Shown: piece after piece, positions 1 through 7,187 of the stretch
Position numbering within the stretch: position 1 is the stretch's first letter
How the letters are laid out: every line of letters starts with the position of its first letter
Assembly: GCF_003336745.1 (NCBI RefSeq)
Contig: NZ_QGMX01000001.1
Location: 304,794-368,793 of the forward strand
Reading direction: 5' to 3'
DNA from: Thermus caldifontis
Lineage (GTDB): Bacteria > Deinococcota > Deinococci > Deinococcales > Thermaceae
Length of the DNA stretch: 64,000 nt
Translations under genes and position numbers: made by a program
The notes under the pieces: model-generated
Told to the model about the DNA's origin: nothing
Database searches by the model: none
What the model saw: the letters and a program-made list of their open reading frames with translations, nothing else

Positions 1-2490
1 CTTCTCGTATCCCCCTAGGATGCGAAGGCCGGGGGCTTGGCCAAAAAAGCGCAAGCCTACCCCCTGCCCCACCAAGCTCAAGGTCAAAGCGGGTTTCCCC
101 AGGCGGGCCTGGGCCCGGTAGGAAAGCCCAAGCAGGTCCAGCCGGCCCGTCACCCCCACCGCACCCACATAAGGGGCCTCCCCCTGCCCCCTTACCCCCA
201 GGTCCCGCCAGGCCCCCTGGGCCTCCAGGCGGCCCCAGGGAAGGGAAAGGCTAAGACGGCCTCCCTCCAGGGTGCCCACCGCCTGGAACCGTCCGGAAAG
301 GCCCCGGTAACTCCAGGGGAGGTCCAGATGAAAGGGGAACCCTTCGGCGAAGTCCAGCCGCCCCACCCCCTCCACCTCCAGCCCCCTTCGGTCCAGGTGG
401 AAGGAAAGCACGGGTACCTCTAGCCCCTCCGGCCAAGGGGGTTTCAGCTGGCCCCTCACCTCAAGCTGGGGGTAGACCTCACCCTGGCCCTCGGCATACC
501 CCTCGAGGCCCAGCAACCGAAGCCTCCCCCCCTCCCCCTTTAGCACCCCCGCCAGCCAGGGGCTTTCCACCCGGGCATGGCCCCGGAAGCCCCCGTCCCA
601 AGCCAGGTCCGCCTGGAGGGCTAGGGGTCCAAGCTCCGCCCTTCCCTTCAGGCTTAGCCCCTTCTGGTAGCGCAGAAGAAGGTCCTGGGCCCTCAGGACC
701 AGGCCGGGCTCGGGGTCGTAGGCCCCGGCGAAGGGAAGCTCCCCCAAAGGGGTCAAAAGCCTCCCCTGGACCTCCGTCCCCAGGCGGCGCAACCTTCCTT
801 CCGCCTCCAGGTAGCGGCCCCTTAGGCTAAGCCTCCCCGAAAGCCCCCCTTCCCGGTACAGGGCCTGGCCGGAAAGCCGGAACTCGTCCAAGGCCCGGAT
901 GGGTAACCCCCGGAAGCTAAGGGCCAAGGCCCCGCCCCGGTACACCCCTTCCCCATGGGGGGTCTGGAAGCGGTAGGCCCCTCCTTCCTGCCACACCTCC
1001 AGGGGAAAGGCGGTGTAAGGGGAGTTGTAGCGCAAGCGGGCCTGCAGCCTTCCCCCAAGAAGCCTGCCTTCCCCTTCCAGCCTCCCCACCTGCAAGGGCG
1101 TGGGGGCGAGCCGAAGGCCAAGCTGGCTCCAGCTTCCCCCCAGGGCCAAGGGGCCAAGCCGCCCCTCCACCCGGTCCCCTTCCCCCACCACCTCCCCCGA
1201 GAGGTCCAGGGGTAGGAAGAAGGGTAGGCGCACTCCGGGGCTTTCCACCCGGGCCTGCCAGCGGCTTCCTTGGCTCCTGAAGGCCACCTGGGCCAAGCCT
1301 TCCAAGGGCTTAGGCCAGGCCACCTGGCCCTGGGCCTCGGTGCGGTTTCCCTGGCCCTTCAGGGAAAGCCGGCTCCCAAGGGAGTCCTCGAGGCTCGCCC
1401 GGTAATCCTGGCCCACCAGGCCCACGCCCAGCCGGTAGGTGCGGTCAAAGAGCTTCCCCTCCGCCTTCGCATCCAGCCGGAAAACCCGGTCAAAGGAAAG
1501 GGTCCCCCGGTGGCGAAAGGGCTCCCCCAAAAGCCGCCCCTCCCCCACAAAACGCCCCTGGACCCGGATCTGGTCCCAGCCTTCCCCTTCCAGCCAAAGC
1601 TCCCCATCCCCCTCCACCGGCAAGGAGAGGCGGTAGTGCCGGGCCAGGGCGGGAAGGGTAGGCCGCCCCTCTAGGGAGAAGCGGTAGCGCTCCCCCCTAA
1701 GGTCCACCTCCACCCGGGCGGAAAGGGGGCCTTCTAGACCCCTTCCCCTTAGCTCCGCCTCCACCCGATCCTCCCTTAGGCGGATGGGCCCCGCCACCTG
1801 GGTGAGGGTGAAGCCCACAAGCTCCACCACCCCCCCTTCCACCTGGGCCTCCCCTTCCACCCCCGAGGGCAGGAGGCGGAAAACCCCGGAAAGCCTCCCC
1901 CCCTTAAGCCCCTGGTAGAAAAAGGAAAGCCCCCTCACCTCGCCCCTATAGCCAACCTCCCAGGCGGAAAGGTCCGGGGCTAAGGCCCGGGCCTCCCCCC
2001 GGAAGCTTCCTCCCGGAAGCCGGGCGAGGAAGGCATAGGGGTTTTTCCCGCTTAGGGTTAGGCGCAAGGGGGGCAGGAAAAGCCGCTTCCCTTTAGGAAG
2101 CTCCACCTGGACCTCCTCCAGCCGGAGTTGCCGAAAGACGGTCCTAATGGCAGGGGGCGGCCCCGGCTTCTTTGGGATCAGGGCCTCCCAGGTGGGCGTT
2201 ATCCTCGCCCTGCTTATGGCCAAGGAGAGGGGAAGCTCCTTGCGCAAGAGGCCCAGGAGGTCATAACCCAGGCGCACCTCCTCCGCCTCGAGGGCCACCC
2301 CCTCCCCTTGGAGCCGCACCCCCTTCAGGCGAAGCCCAAGAAGGAGATGCCCCCCCACCTCCCGCACCTCCCCCCTAAAGCCCGCCAAGGCCATACCCCG
2401 CTCCACCGCCTTCCGGAGCAGGGGGGGCCAGGCCAGTAGGAGGATGAGGAAGAGGATAAACCCCAGGAGGAGGGAAAGCCCCCACCGCAT
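1..2490 (-). CDS. tamB: TamB-like translocation/assembly protein (partial, C-terminus off the window)
   Basis: The frame is open from an ATG at 2490 to the window edge, giving at least 830 residues with no stop. The N-terminus is a signal-anchor (MRWGLSLLLGFILFLILLLA). It is followed by long repetitive beta-rich sequence of short strands with alternating hydrophobic residues (for example SYRAQARLGKPALTLSLVGQ near the edge). This is the architecture of TamB/AsmA-like proteins, which span the periplasm and work with Omp85 proteins in moving lipids or outer-membrane proteins. An Omp85 gene (bamA) lies about 5 kb away. The start is chosen because a TATGCT box ends 7 bases before this ATG; an in-frame ATG at 2502 overlaps that box. 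The family is clear from architecture, the exact role is inferred. Confidence 0.75.
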   Translation of the reverse strand, partial: MRWGLSLLLGFILFLILLLAWPPLLRKAVERGMALAGFRGEVREVGGHLLLGLRLKGVRLQGEGVALEAEEVRLGYDLLGLLRKELPLSLAISRARITPTWEALIPKKPGPPPAIRTVFRQLRLEEVQVELPKGKRLFLPPLRLTLSGKNPYAFLARLPGGSFRGEARALAPDLSAWEVGYRGEVRGLSFFYQGLKGGRLSGVFRLLPSGVEGEAQVEGGVVELVGFTLTQVAGPIRLREDRVEAELRGRGLEGPLSARVEVDLRGERYRFSLEGRPTLPALARHYRLSLPVEGDGELWLEGEGWDQIRVQGRFVGEGRLLGEPFRHRGTLSFDRVFRLDAKAEGKLFDRTYRLGVGLVGQDYRASLEDSLGSRLSLKGQGNRTEAQGQVAWPKPLEGLAQVAFRSQGSRWQARVESPGVRLPFFLPLDLSGEVVGEGDRVEGRLGPLALGGSWSQLGLRLAPTPLQVGRLEGEGRLLGGRLQARLRYNSPYTAFPLEVWQEGGAYRFQTPHGEGVYRGGALALSFRGLPIRALDEFRLSGQALYREGGLSGRLSLRGRYLEAEGRLRRLGTEVQGRLLTPLGELPFAGAYDPEPGLVLRAQDLLLRYQKGLSLKGRAELGPLALQADLAWDGGFRGHARVESPWLAGVLKGEGGRLRLLGLEGYAEGQGEVYPQLEVRGQLKPPWPEGLEVPVLSFHLDRRGLEVEGVGRLDFAEGFPFHLDLPWSYRGLSGRFQAVGTLEGGRLSLSLPWGRLEAQGAWRDLGVRGQGEAPYVGAVGVTGRLDLLGLSYRAQARLGKPALTLSLVGQGVGLRFFGQAPGLRILGGYEK

Positions 2491-2497
2491 CCCCCTT

Positions 2498-2503
2498 AGC
2501 ATA
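2498..2503 (-). promoter_or_regulatory. -10 box of leaderless tamB transcript
   Basis: TATGCT on the minus strand is followed by 7 bases and then the ATG at 2490. This is the leaderless spacing seen repeatedly in this window. No convincing -35 box was found. Confidence 0.5.
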
Positions 2504-2539
2504 GAGAAGGGAGATGAAAACCTCGTGGCAACCCCTTAG

Positions 2540-2670
2540 ACTACCCCCACCCGCTTCGCCCAGGTGGGGCCAGGCTCCCCGGCACCCACGGAGCGCCCTC
2601 CAGCGGTAGGCCGCCCCTGGCCCCGGCCAGGCCTTCTTCCCGATCCCGGTGCGCCCACGGGATCCGGGGG
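2540..2670. other. Intergenic region with three strong hairpins
   Basis: The gap between the divergent tamB and acylphosphatase genes contains three perfect inverted repeats. CCCCACC/GGTGGGG lies at 2545-2551/2563-2569, CCTGGCC/GGCCAGG at 2616-2622/2625-2631 and GATCCCG/CGGGATC at 2642-2648/2658-2664. None has a U-tract on either strand. It could be a structured RNA, a 5' leader or a terminator remnant. I searched by eye for the SRP RNA tetraloop domain, tmRNA and RNase P signatures and saw none. Confidence 0.4.
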
Positions 2671-2694
2671 TAAACCTTGGGGGATAATGGACGC

Positions 2695-2961
2695 ATGCCG
2701 CGCCTTGTAGCCTTGGTGAAGGGACGGGTACAGGGGGTGGGGTACCGGGCCTTCGCCCAGAAAAAGGCCCTAGAGCTTGGCCTTTCCGGCTATGCGGAAA
2801 ACCTCCCCGACGGCCGGGTGGAGGTGGTGGCGGAAGGCCCCAAGGAGGACCTCCTCGCCTTCCTCCACCACCTGAAGCAAGGCCCCCGCTTGGCCCGGGT
2901 GGAGGAGGTGGAGGTAGGGTGGGCCGAGGAAACCGGCCTTAAGGGCTTTTACGTGTACTGA
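2695..2961 (+). CDS. acyP: Acylphosphatase
   Basis: An 88-residue protein with the full acylphosphatase fold signature. Near the N-terminus the phosphate-binding loop reads [11 protein letters not shown], with the catalytic Arg. The catalytic Asn follows in [12 protein letters not shown]. It hydrolyses carboxyl-phosphate bonds such as acetyl phosphate or carbamoyl phosphate in the cytoplasm. Length and order match the usual 90-residue family. ATG 2695 is chosen because GATAAT (2683-2688) ends 6 bases upstream, a leaderless start; an upstream in-frame TTG has no support. Its last 13 bases overlap the 3' end of convergent hflX. Confidence 0.93.
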   Translation: MPRLVALVKGRVQGVGYRAFAQKKALELGLSGYAENLPDGRVEVVAEGPKEDLLAFLHHLKQGPRLARVEEVEVGWAEETGLKGFYVY

Positions 2962-4607
2962 GGGGCCTGGGCCCAGGCCTGGGGCCGCACGCCCACCTTC
3001 AGAAGGGCCTCGGCCAGGGCCCCTTTGAGCTCGGGAAGCCCCGTGCCCTTTAGAGCGGAAACCGCTATTCCCCCCAGCCTTTCCCGCAGGTAGAAGAGGT
3101 CGTAGGGGGCTGCCCGGTCCGCCTTGGAGAGGGCCAAAACCCTAGGGGCCTCCACCTCGAGTTCCGCCAAGAGCTCCTCCACCACCCGGTACCGGCCCAA
3201 GGCCCCCTCCTCGGAGGCATCCAGGACATGGACCAGAAGGTCCGCTTCCCTTACCTCCTCGAGGGTGGCCCGGAAGGCGGTGAGAAGCTCCTTGGGCATC
3301 TGGCGGATGAAGCCCACGGTGTCGGTGAAGAGCACCTCCCCCACCCCCGGCAGGAAGCCCCTGCGGGTAAGGGGCCTAAGGGTGGCGAAGAGCTTGTCCT
3401 CCCCCGGCTCCCCGCCCCGGGCTAGGGCCTGAAGGAGGGTGGTCTTGCCGGCGTTGGTGTAGCCCACCACGGCGATGAGGGGCACCCCCCGGCGCTTCCT
3501 TTGCCTCCTCGCCTCCTCCCGGCGCCGGGTGTACTCCTGGAGCTTGTGGCTTAGGTGGGTGATCCGCTCCTGGAGCCTCCTTCGGTCCACCTCCAGCTTG
3601 GTCTCCCCGGGGCCCCGGGTGCCGATCCCACCCCCTAAGCGGCTCAGCTCCTTCCCCTTCCCCACCAGGCGGGGGAGGAGGTAGCGGAGCTGGGCCAGCT
3701 CCACCTGGGCCTTGGCCTCGGGGGTTTTGGCGTGCAGGGCAAAGATGTCCAGGATGAGCTGGGTGCGGTCTAAGACCTTTAGGCCCGTGGCCCTTTCGAT
3801 CTCCCGGGCCTGGGTGGGGGTAAGCTCCTGGCCGAAGATCAGGGTGGAAGCGTTCTCGTGGTAGGCCAGGCTTTTCAGCTCCTCCAGCTTGCCCAGGCCC
3901 ACCAGGTACCGGGGGTCCAGGTGGGGGCGGAAGACCAAGACCTTCTTCACCGGCACCCCCCCCGCGGTGCGGGTGAGTTCGGCGAGCTCCGACAGGTAGG
4001 CCTCCGCCTCAGGACCCTCCCCCCGGTCGATGCCCACCAGGATGGCCCGCTCCCCGCTCCCATCCAAAAGTTCCCGCACCCGCACCTGGCGGGCCATCTC
4101 CTCCTCCAGGGCCTCCACCTCCTTCAGATGATCAAACTCCAGGTACTGGAAGTAGGGCCTGGGGGGCAGGATGCGCCAGTCCTCCTCCTGGGAGCGGGGT
4201 GGGGCCAGGAAGGCCAGGTGCAGGGTGGTGGGCCTGCCGTCTTCCACCTCGAGGGCCGCCAGGCTATCCAGCCGGTTCAGAAAGAGCACGGTAAGGTCCG
4301 GCCGGGAAAGCCCCCCCTTGCCCAGGTGGGTGTGGAGGAGGCGGAAGCCCGATAGCCTCCTCTCCCCCTTGGCCCCCTCGGGGATGGGCAGGTCCTTGGC
4401 ATCCCCCACCCCCACCCGCACCACCCGGCCCTCCCGGTCCAAAAGAAGGCTGATGGGCCTCCCCACCTCCTGGGAAAGCCCAGCCAGGGCCTGGGCCAGC
4501 TCGGCCGTGAGGACCCTCTCCTTGGGGATTCGCCTGCGGTACAGGTTGGAAAGCCGCTTAAGCTCGCTCTTCTTGAGCCCCTCGGACTTACCGAAGATCT
4601 TCTCCAA
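2949..4607 (-). CDS. hflX: Ribosome-associated GTPase HflX
   Basis: About 552 residues. The long N-terminal HflX domain includes [19 protein letters not shown], the glycine-rich segment typical of the family, and a helical arm. The TRAFAC G domain has Walker [11 protein letters not shown]3 DTVGFI and a G4-like SKAD. HflX binds the 50S subunit and splits or rescues stalled ribosomes, notably under heat stress. The start is set at TTG 4607 (EKIFGK...). TATACT lies 9 bases upstream and an AAGG Shine-Dalgarno is at 4 bases; the reading frame extends further upstream but runs into the divergent DUF218 gene. The product is longer than the E. coli protein (426 aa) because of the N-terminal extension. 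TTG start is moderately sure. Confidence 0.9.
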   Translation of the reverse strand: MEKIFGKSEGLKKSELKRLSNLYRRRIPKERVLTAELAQALAGLSQEVGRPISLLLDREGRVVRVGVGDAKDLPIPEGAKGERRLSGFRLLHTHLGKGGLSRPDLTVLFLNRLDSLAALEVEDGRPTTLHLAFLAPPRSQEEDWRILPPRPYFQYLEFDHLKEVEALEEEMARQVRVRELLDGSGERAILVGIDRGEGPEAEAYLSELAELTRTAGGVPVKKVLVFRPHLDPRYLVGLGKLEELKSLAYHENASTLIFGQELTPTQAREIERATGLKVLDRTQLILDIFALHAKTPEAKAQVELAQLRYLLPRLVGKGKELSRLGGGIGTRGPGETKLEVDRRRLQERITHLSHKLQEYTRRREEARRQRKRRGVPLIAVVGYTNAGKTTLLQALARGGEPGEDKLFATLRPLTRRGFLPGVGEVLFTDTVGFIRQMPKELLTAFRATLEEVREADLLVHVLDASEEGALGRYRVVEELLAELEVEAPRVLALSKADRAAPYDLFYLRERLGGIAVSALKGTGLPELKGALAEALLKVGVRPQAWAQAPQYT

Positions 4608-4677
4608 GGCACCTTCAGTATAGCAAAGAGGAAAGGCCCCGTGTCCCCAAGGCCAAAAACCCGGTAGCCTGGGGGAG

Positions 4678-5274
4678 GTGCGTTGGGCCTTCCTTTTCCT
4701 CCTTGTCCTCGCCGCCTCCCTTCTGCCACCGCCGGGCCCTACGGGAGGGGGGTACGACTGGATCGCGGTCCTGGGAGCAGCCCAGTATGGGGGAAGGCCC
4801 TCCCCCATCCTGGAAAGGCGCCTCGAGGCGGCCCTTCTCCTTTACCAGAAGGGCCTCGCCTCCAGGGTGGCGGTGGCGGGGGGCAGGCTCCCCGGGGACC
4901 GGTACAGCGAAGGGGAGGTGGGCTGCCGCTACCTCAGGAGCAAGGGGGTGCCGCAGGAAGCCCTCCTCTGCGAAACCCAAAGCCAAACCACCTACGAGAA
5001 CCTCCTCTTCCTCAGGCCCCACCTCTTTGGGCGCATCCTTCTGGTCACCGACACCCCCCACCTGCCCCGGGCCCTTTTCCTCGCCCGGCTCCTAAGCCTG
5101 GAGGCCGAGGGGTACCCGGTGCCCGGGGAATACCCCCCCGCCTACTGGCTCCGGGAAGCCCTCTACCGCCTCTGGCTCTACCTGGGCCTAAGGCCCTTTC
5201 CCGGGGGAGGCGGCCTCAAGAGCCTTCCTCCAAGCGCTTCAGGGAATCCAGGTACCCCTGCAAAAGGGCCCTGA
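4678..5274 (+). CDS. DUF218 (YdcF/ElyC/SanA-like) membrane-anchored protein
   Basis: 198 residues starting at GTG 4678. The N-terminus is a single hydrophobic anchor (MRWAFLFLLVLAASLLPP). The DUF218 core follows: YDWIAVLGAAQYGG, then a lysine-free E-R-R-L-E-A-A-L-L helix, then SRVAVAGG, a TYENL segment and a VTDTPHLPRA segment. Family members (ElyC, SanA, YdcF) are implicated in envelope or peptidoglycan-precursor metabolism. The conserved polar residues are present, so it is probably active, but the substrate is unknown. Its 3' end overlaps the convergent DivIVA-like gene by 59 bases, so the last roughly 20 Pro/Gly-rich residues are not conserved family sequence. Confidence 0.8.
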   Translation: MRWAFLFLLVLAASLLPPPGPTGGGYDWIAVLGAAQYGGRPSPILERRLEAALLLYQKGLASRVAVAGGRLPGDRYSEGEVGCRYLRSKGVPQEALLCETQSQTTYENLLFLRPHLFGRILLVTDTPHLPRALFLARLLSLEAEGYPVPGEYPPAYWLREALYRLWLYLGLRPFPGGGGLKSLPPSASGNPGTPAKGP

Positions 5275-5668
5275 ACTGGGCCAGGAAGAGGGACTTCTCC
5301 TGCTTGGCCCGCTCCACCTCCCCCTTAAGGCGCCTCAGCTCCTCCGCCGCTTCCCTTAGCACCTGGTCCTTGGCCGCCAAGGCCTCCTTCCTGATCAGCT
5401 CCGCCTCCCGTTCCGCTTGGGCCTTGAGCTCGCGGGCGATGCGCTCCGCCGCCACCACCGCCCGCTTCAGCTCCCCTTCCGCTTCCTTCAGGCGGGCGTT
5501 TTCCTCTTCCAGGGCCCTTACCTGGTTTCTAAGGTCCTCGTTCTCCCGGATGAGGCCTTCCAGGACCTCGGCCACCCGGGCTAGGTAAGCCCTGACCGCC
5601 TCCTTCTGGTAGCCGCGAAGCCCGGTGGGGAACTCCTGGTAGCGAATGTCCAAGGGAGTTAGGTCCAT
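5216..5668 (-). CDS. DivIVA-like coiled-coil protein
   Basis: 150 residues. The N-terminal DivIVA-type membrane-targeting segment reads MDLTPLDIRYQEFPTGLRGY, with the Phe/Arg pair and a turn before QKEAVRAYL. A long coiled coil (about residues 30-145) is rich in Glu, Lys, Arg and Ala. DivIVA/GpsB proteins sense membrane curvature and recruit septum or pole factors. The gene follows yggS by 7 bases with an AAAGG ribosome site before ATG 5668. It forms a pnp-yggS-divIVA unit on the minus strand, an order common where yggS sits near division genes. The specific partner is unknown. Confidence 0.82.
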   Translation of the reverse strand: MDLTPLDIRYQEFPTGLRGYQKEAVRAYLARVAEVLEGLIRENEDLRNQVRALEEENARLKEAEGELKRAVVAAERIARELKAQAEREAELIRKEALAAKDQVLREAAEELRRLKGEVERAKQEKSLFLAQFRALLQGYLDSLKRLEEGS

Positions 5669-5675
5669 GCGCCTT

Positions 5676-6311
5676 TCAGTCTACAAAAAGGGCCCGGCCC
5701 ACCCGCACCAGGGTGGCCCCCTCCTCAATGGCGATGGGGAAGTCATCGGACATGCCCATGGAGCGCTCGGGAAGGCCATACCGGTCAGCCAGCTGCGAAA
5801 GCCGGCGGAAGATGGGGCGCACCACCCCTTCAGGCCCGATGGGAGGCACGGTCATGAAGCCGAGGACCGCAAGGTGCTCCATCTCCCGTATGCGGGCCAG
5901 GGCCTCGGGGAGTTCCTCCTCCAAAAACCCGTGCTTCTGGGGTTCCCGGCCCAGGTTCACCTCCACCAACACCTTAAGCCTAACCCCCTCCCGCTCCCCC
6001 ACCCGCTCCAAGGCCTCCGCCAGGCGCAAGGAATCCAGGGAGTGGATGAGGGCAAAATGGGGGGCGAACTTGGCCTTGTTGCGCTGCAGGGGGCCGATGA
6101 GGTGCCACTCGGCCTCGAGGGCCTCCATCTTCCCCAAGGCCTCCTGCACCCGGCTTTCCCCCAAGGGAAAGGAGCCGTAGCGGAGGACCTTTTCCCTTAT
6201 CTCCTCCACGCTCCTCCCCTTGGTCACCGCCACCAGGCGCACCCCCTTGGGGTCCCGGCTTGCGCGGCGGCAGGCGGCCTCCATGGCTTCCAGTACCTGG
6301 GGAAGCCCCAT
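5676..6311 (-). CDS. yggS: PLP homeostasis protein YggS/PROSC family
   Basis: 211 residues with the alanine-racemase-like TIM barrel of the YggS/COG0325 family. VRLVAVTKGRS carries the PLP lysine, followed by LGESRVQEA, EWHLIGPLQRNK, SLDSLRLAEAL, VLVEVNLG, VLGFMTVPP and the C-terminal MGMSDDFPIAIEEGATLVRVG. All signature motifs are intact. YggS binds PLP without known catalysis and balances vitamin B6 and amino/keto-acid pools. ATG 6311 lies 3 bases after the pnp stop, so the two are translationally close. Confidence 0.95.
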   Translation of the reverse strand: MGLPQVLEAMEAACRRASRDPKGVRLVAVTKGRSVEEIREKVLRYGSFPLGESRVQEALGKMEALEAEWHLIGPLQRNKAKFAPHFALIHSLDSLRLAEALERVGEREGVRLKVLVEVNLGREPQKHGFLEEELPEALARIREMEHLAVLGFMTVPPIGPEGVVRPIFRRLSQLADRYGLPERSMGMSDDFPIAIEEGATLVRVGRALFVD

Positions 6312-6314
6312 GGC

Positions 6315-7133
6315 CTAAAGCTCGGCCAGGATGCCCCGCACCAAGCGGCGGAAGACGGGGCCGGTCTTGGCGGCCACCGCCAGGACCTCCTCCTCGGTGG
6401 CGTGGTGCTCCCTTTCCGGCACCGCCATGTCCGTGATGGTGGAAAGGCCCAAGACCCTGGCCCGCAAATGCCTTAAGGCGATGACCTCGGGCACCGTGGA
6501 CATGCCGATGGCATCCGCCCCCAGTTCCCGAAGCATCCGCAGTTCCGCCCGGCTGGCAAAGCTGGGGCCCAAAAACCAGGCGTAAACCCCCTCAAAGAGG
6601 TGCAGGTCCTGCCTCCTGGCCACCTTGCGGGCAAGCTCTATCAGGGCGGGGTCATAGGCCTCAAACATCACCGGGAAACGGGGGCCTAAGCGCTCGTCGT
6701 TTTTCCCCCTTAGGGGGTTGACCCCGGTCACGTTCAGGTAGTCCAGGTGGAGCATGATCCCCCCGGCCTGGAACCTGGGGTTTAACCCCCCCGCCGCCGA
6801 GGTGAGGATAAAGGTCTTGGCCCCCAGGAAATACCCCACCCGCACGGGGAAGACCACCTCCTCGGGGCTATAGCCCTCGTAGTAGTGGACCCGGCCCTGA
6901 TAGACCAGAACCCGTTTGCCCTCAAGCTCCCCCAGGACCAGCCTCCCCGCGTGCCCGGGGGCGGTGGAAAGGGGAAAGTGGGGAATCTCCCCGTAGGGGA
7001 TCTCCGCCTCCTTGGCCACCTCCTCCGCCAAGGGGCCAAGCCCCGAGCCCAAGACAATCCCCACCTCCGGCACGAAGCCCGTCTTAGAACGAATGTAGGC
7101 CACCGCCTCCTGGATCTTCTCGTAGACCTCCAT
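6315..7133 (-). CDS. punA: Purine nucleoside phosphorylase (trimeric, 6-oxopurine type)
   Basis: About 272 residues of the trimeric PNP family. The phosphate site appears as VGIVLGSGLGPLA and TAPGHAGR, and VYQGRVHYYEGY is the ribose/phosphate loop. The purine pocket region reads GADAIGMSTVPEVIALRH, with the Glu and the conserved MST. It splits inosine/guanosine with phosphate to base and ribose-1-phosphate in purine salvage. ATG 7133 is preferred because TAGAAT (7141-7146) ends 7 bases upstream; an in-frame ATG at 7142 overlaps that box and would add three residues. It heads the pnp-yggS-divIVA unit and is divergent from bamA. Confidence 0.93.
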   Translation of the reverse strand: MEVYEKIQEAVAYIRSKTGFVPEVGIVLGSGLGPLAEEVAKEAEIPYGEIPHFPLSTAPGHAGRLVLGELEGKRVLVYQGRVHYYEGYSPEEVVFPVRVGYFLGAKTFILTSAAGGLNPRFQAGGIMLHLDYLNVTGVNPLRGKNDERLGPRFPVMFEAYDPALIELARKVARRQDLHLFEGVYAWFLGPSFASRAELRMLRELGADAIGMSTVPEVIALRHLRARVLGLSTITDMAVPEREHHATEEEVLAVAAKTGPVFRRLVRGILAEL

Positions 7134-7140
7134 GGCGGAC

Positions 7141-7180
7141 ATTCTACTCTCACGCCCCCTTCACCCGCCTCTGGTAAGCT
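7141..7180. promoter_or_regulatory. Divergent leaderless promoters of punA and bamA
   Basis: Minus strand: TAGAAT at 7146-7141, 7 bases before ATG 7133. Plus strand: TAAGCT at 7175-7180, 7 bases before ATG 7188. Both have the TANNNT-to-start spacing of leaderless genes. -35 elements are weak. Confidence 0.55.
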
Positions 7181-7187
7181 TTCCGCC

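Noticed and set aside
2540..2670. Possible SRP, tmRNA or RNase P RNA
   Set aside because: The diagnostic cores (GGAAG..AGCAG tetraloop region, tRNA-like ends, GAGGAAAGTC) are not present on either strand.
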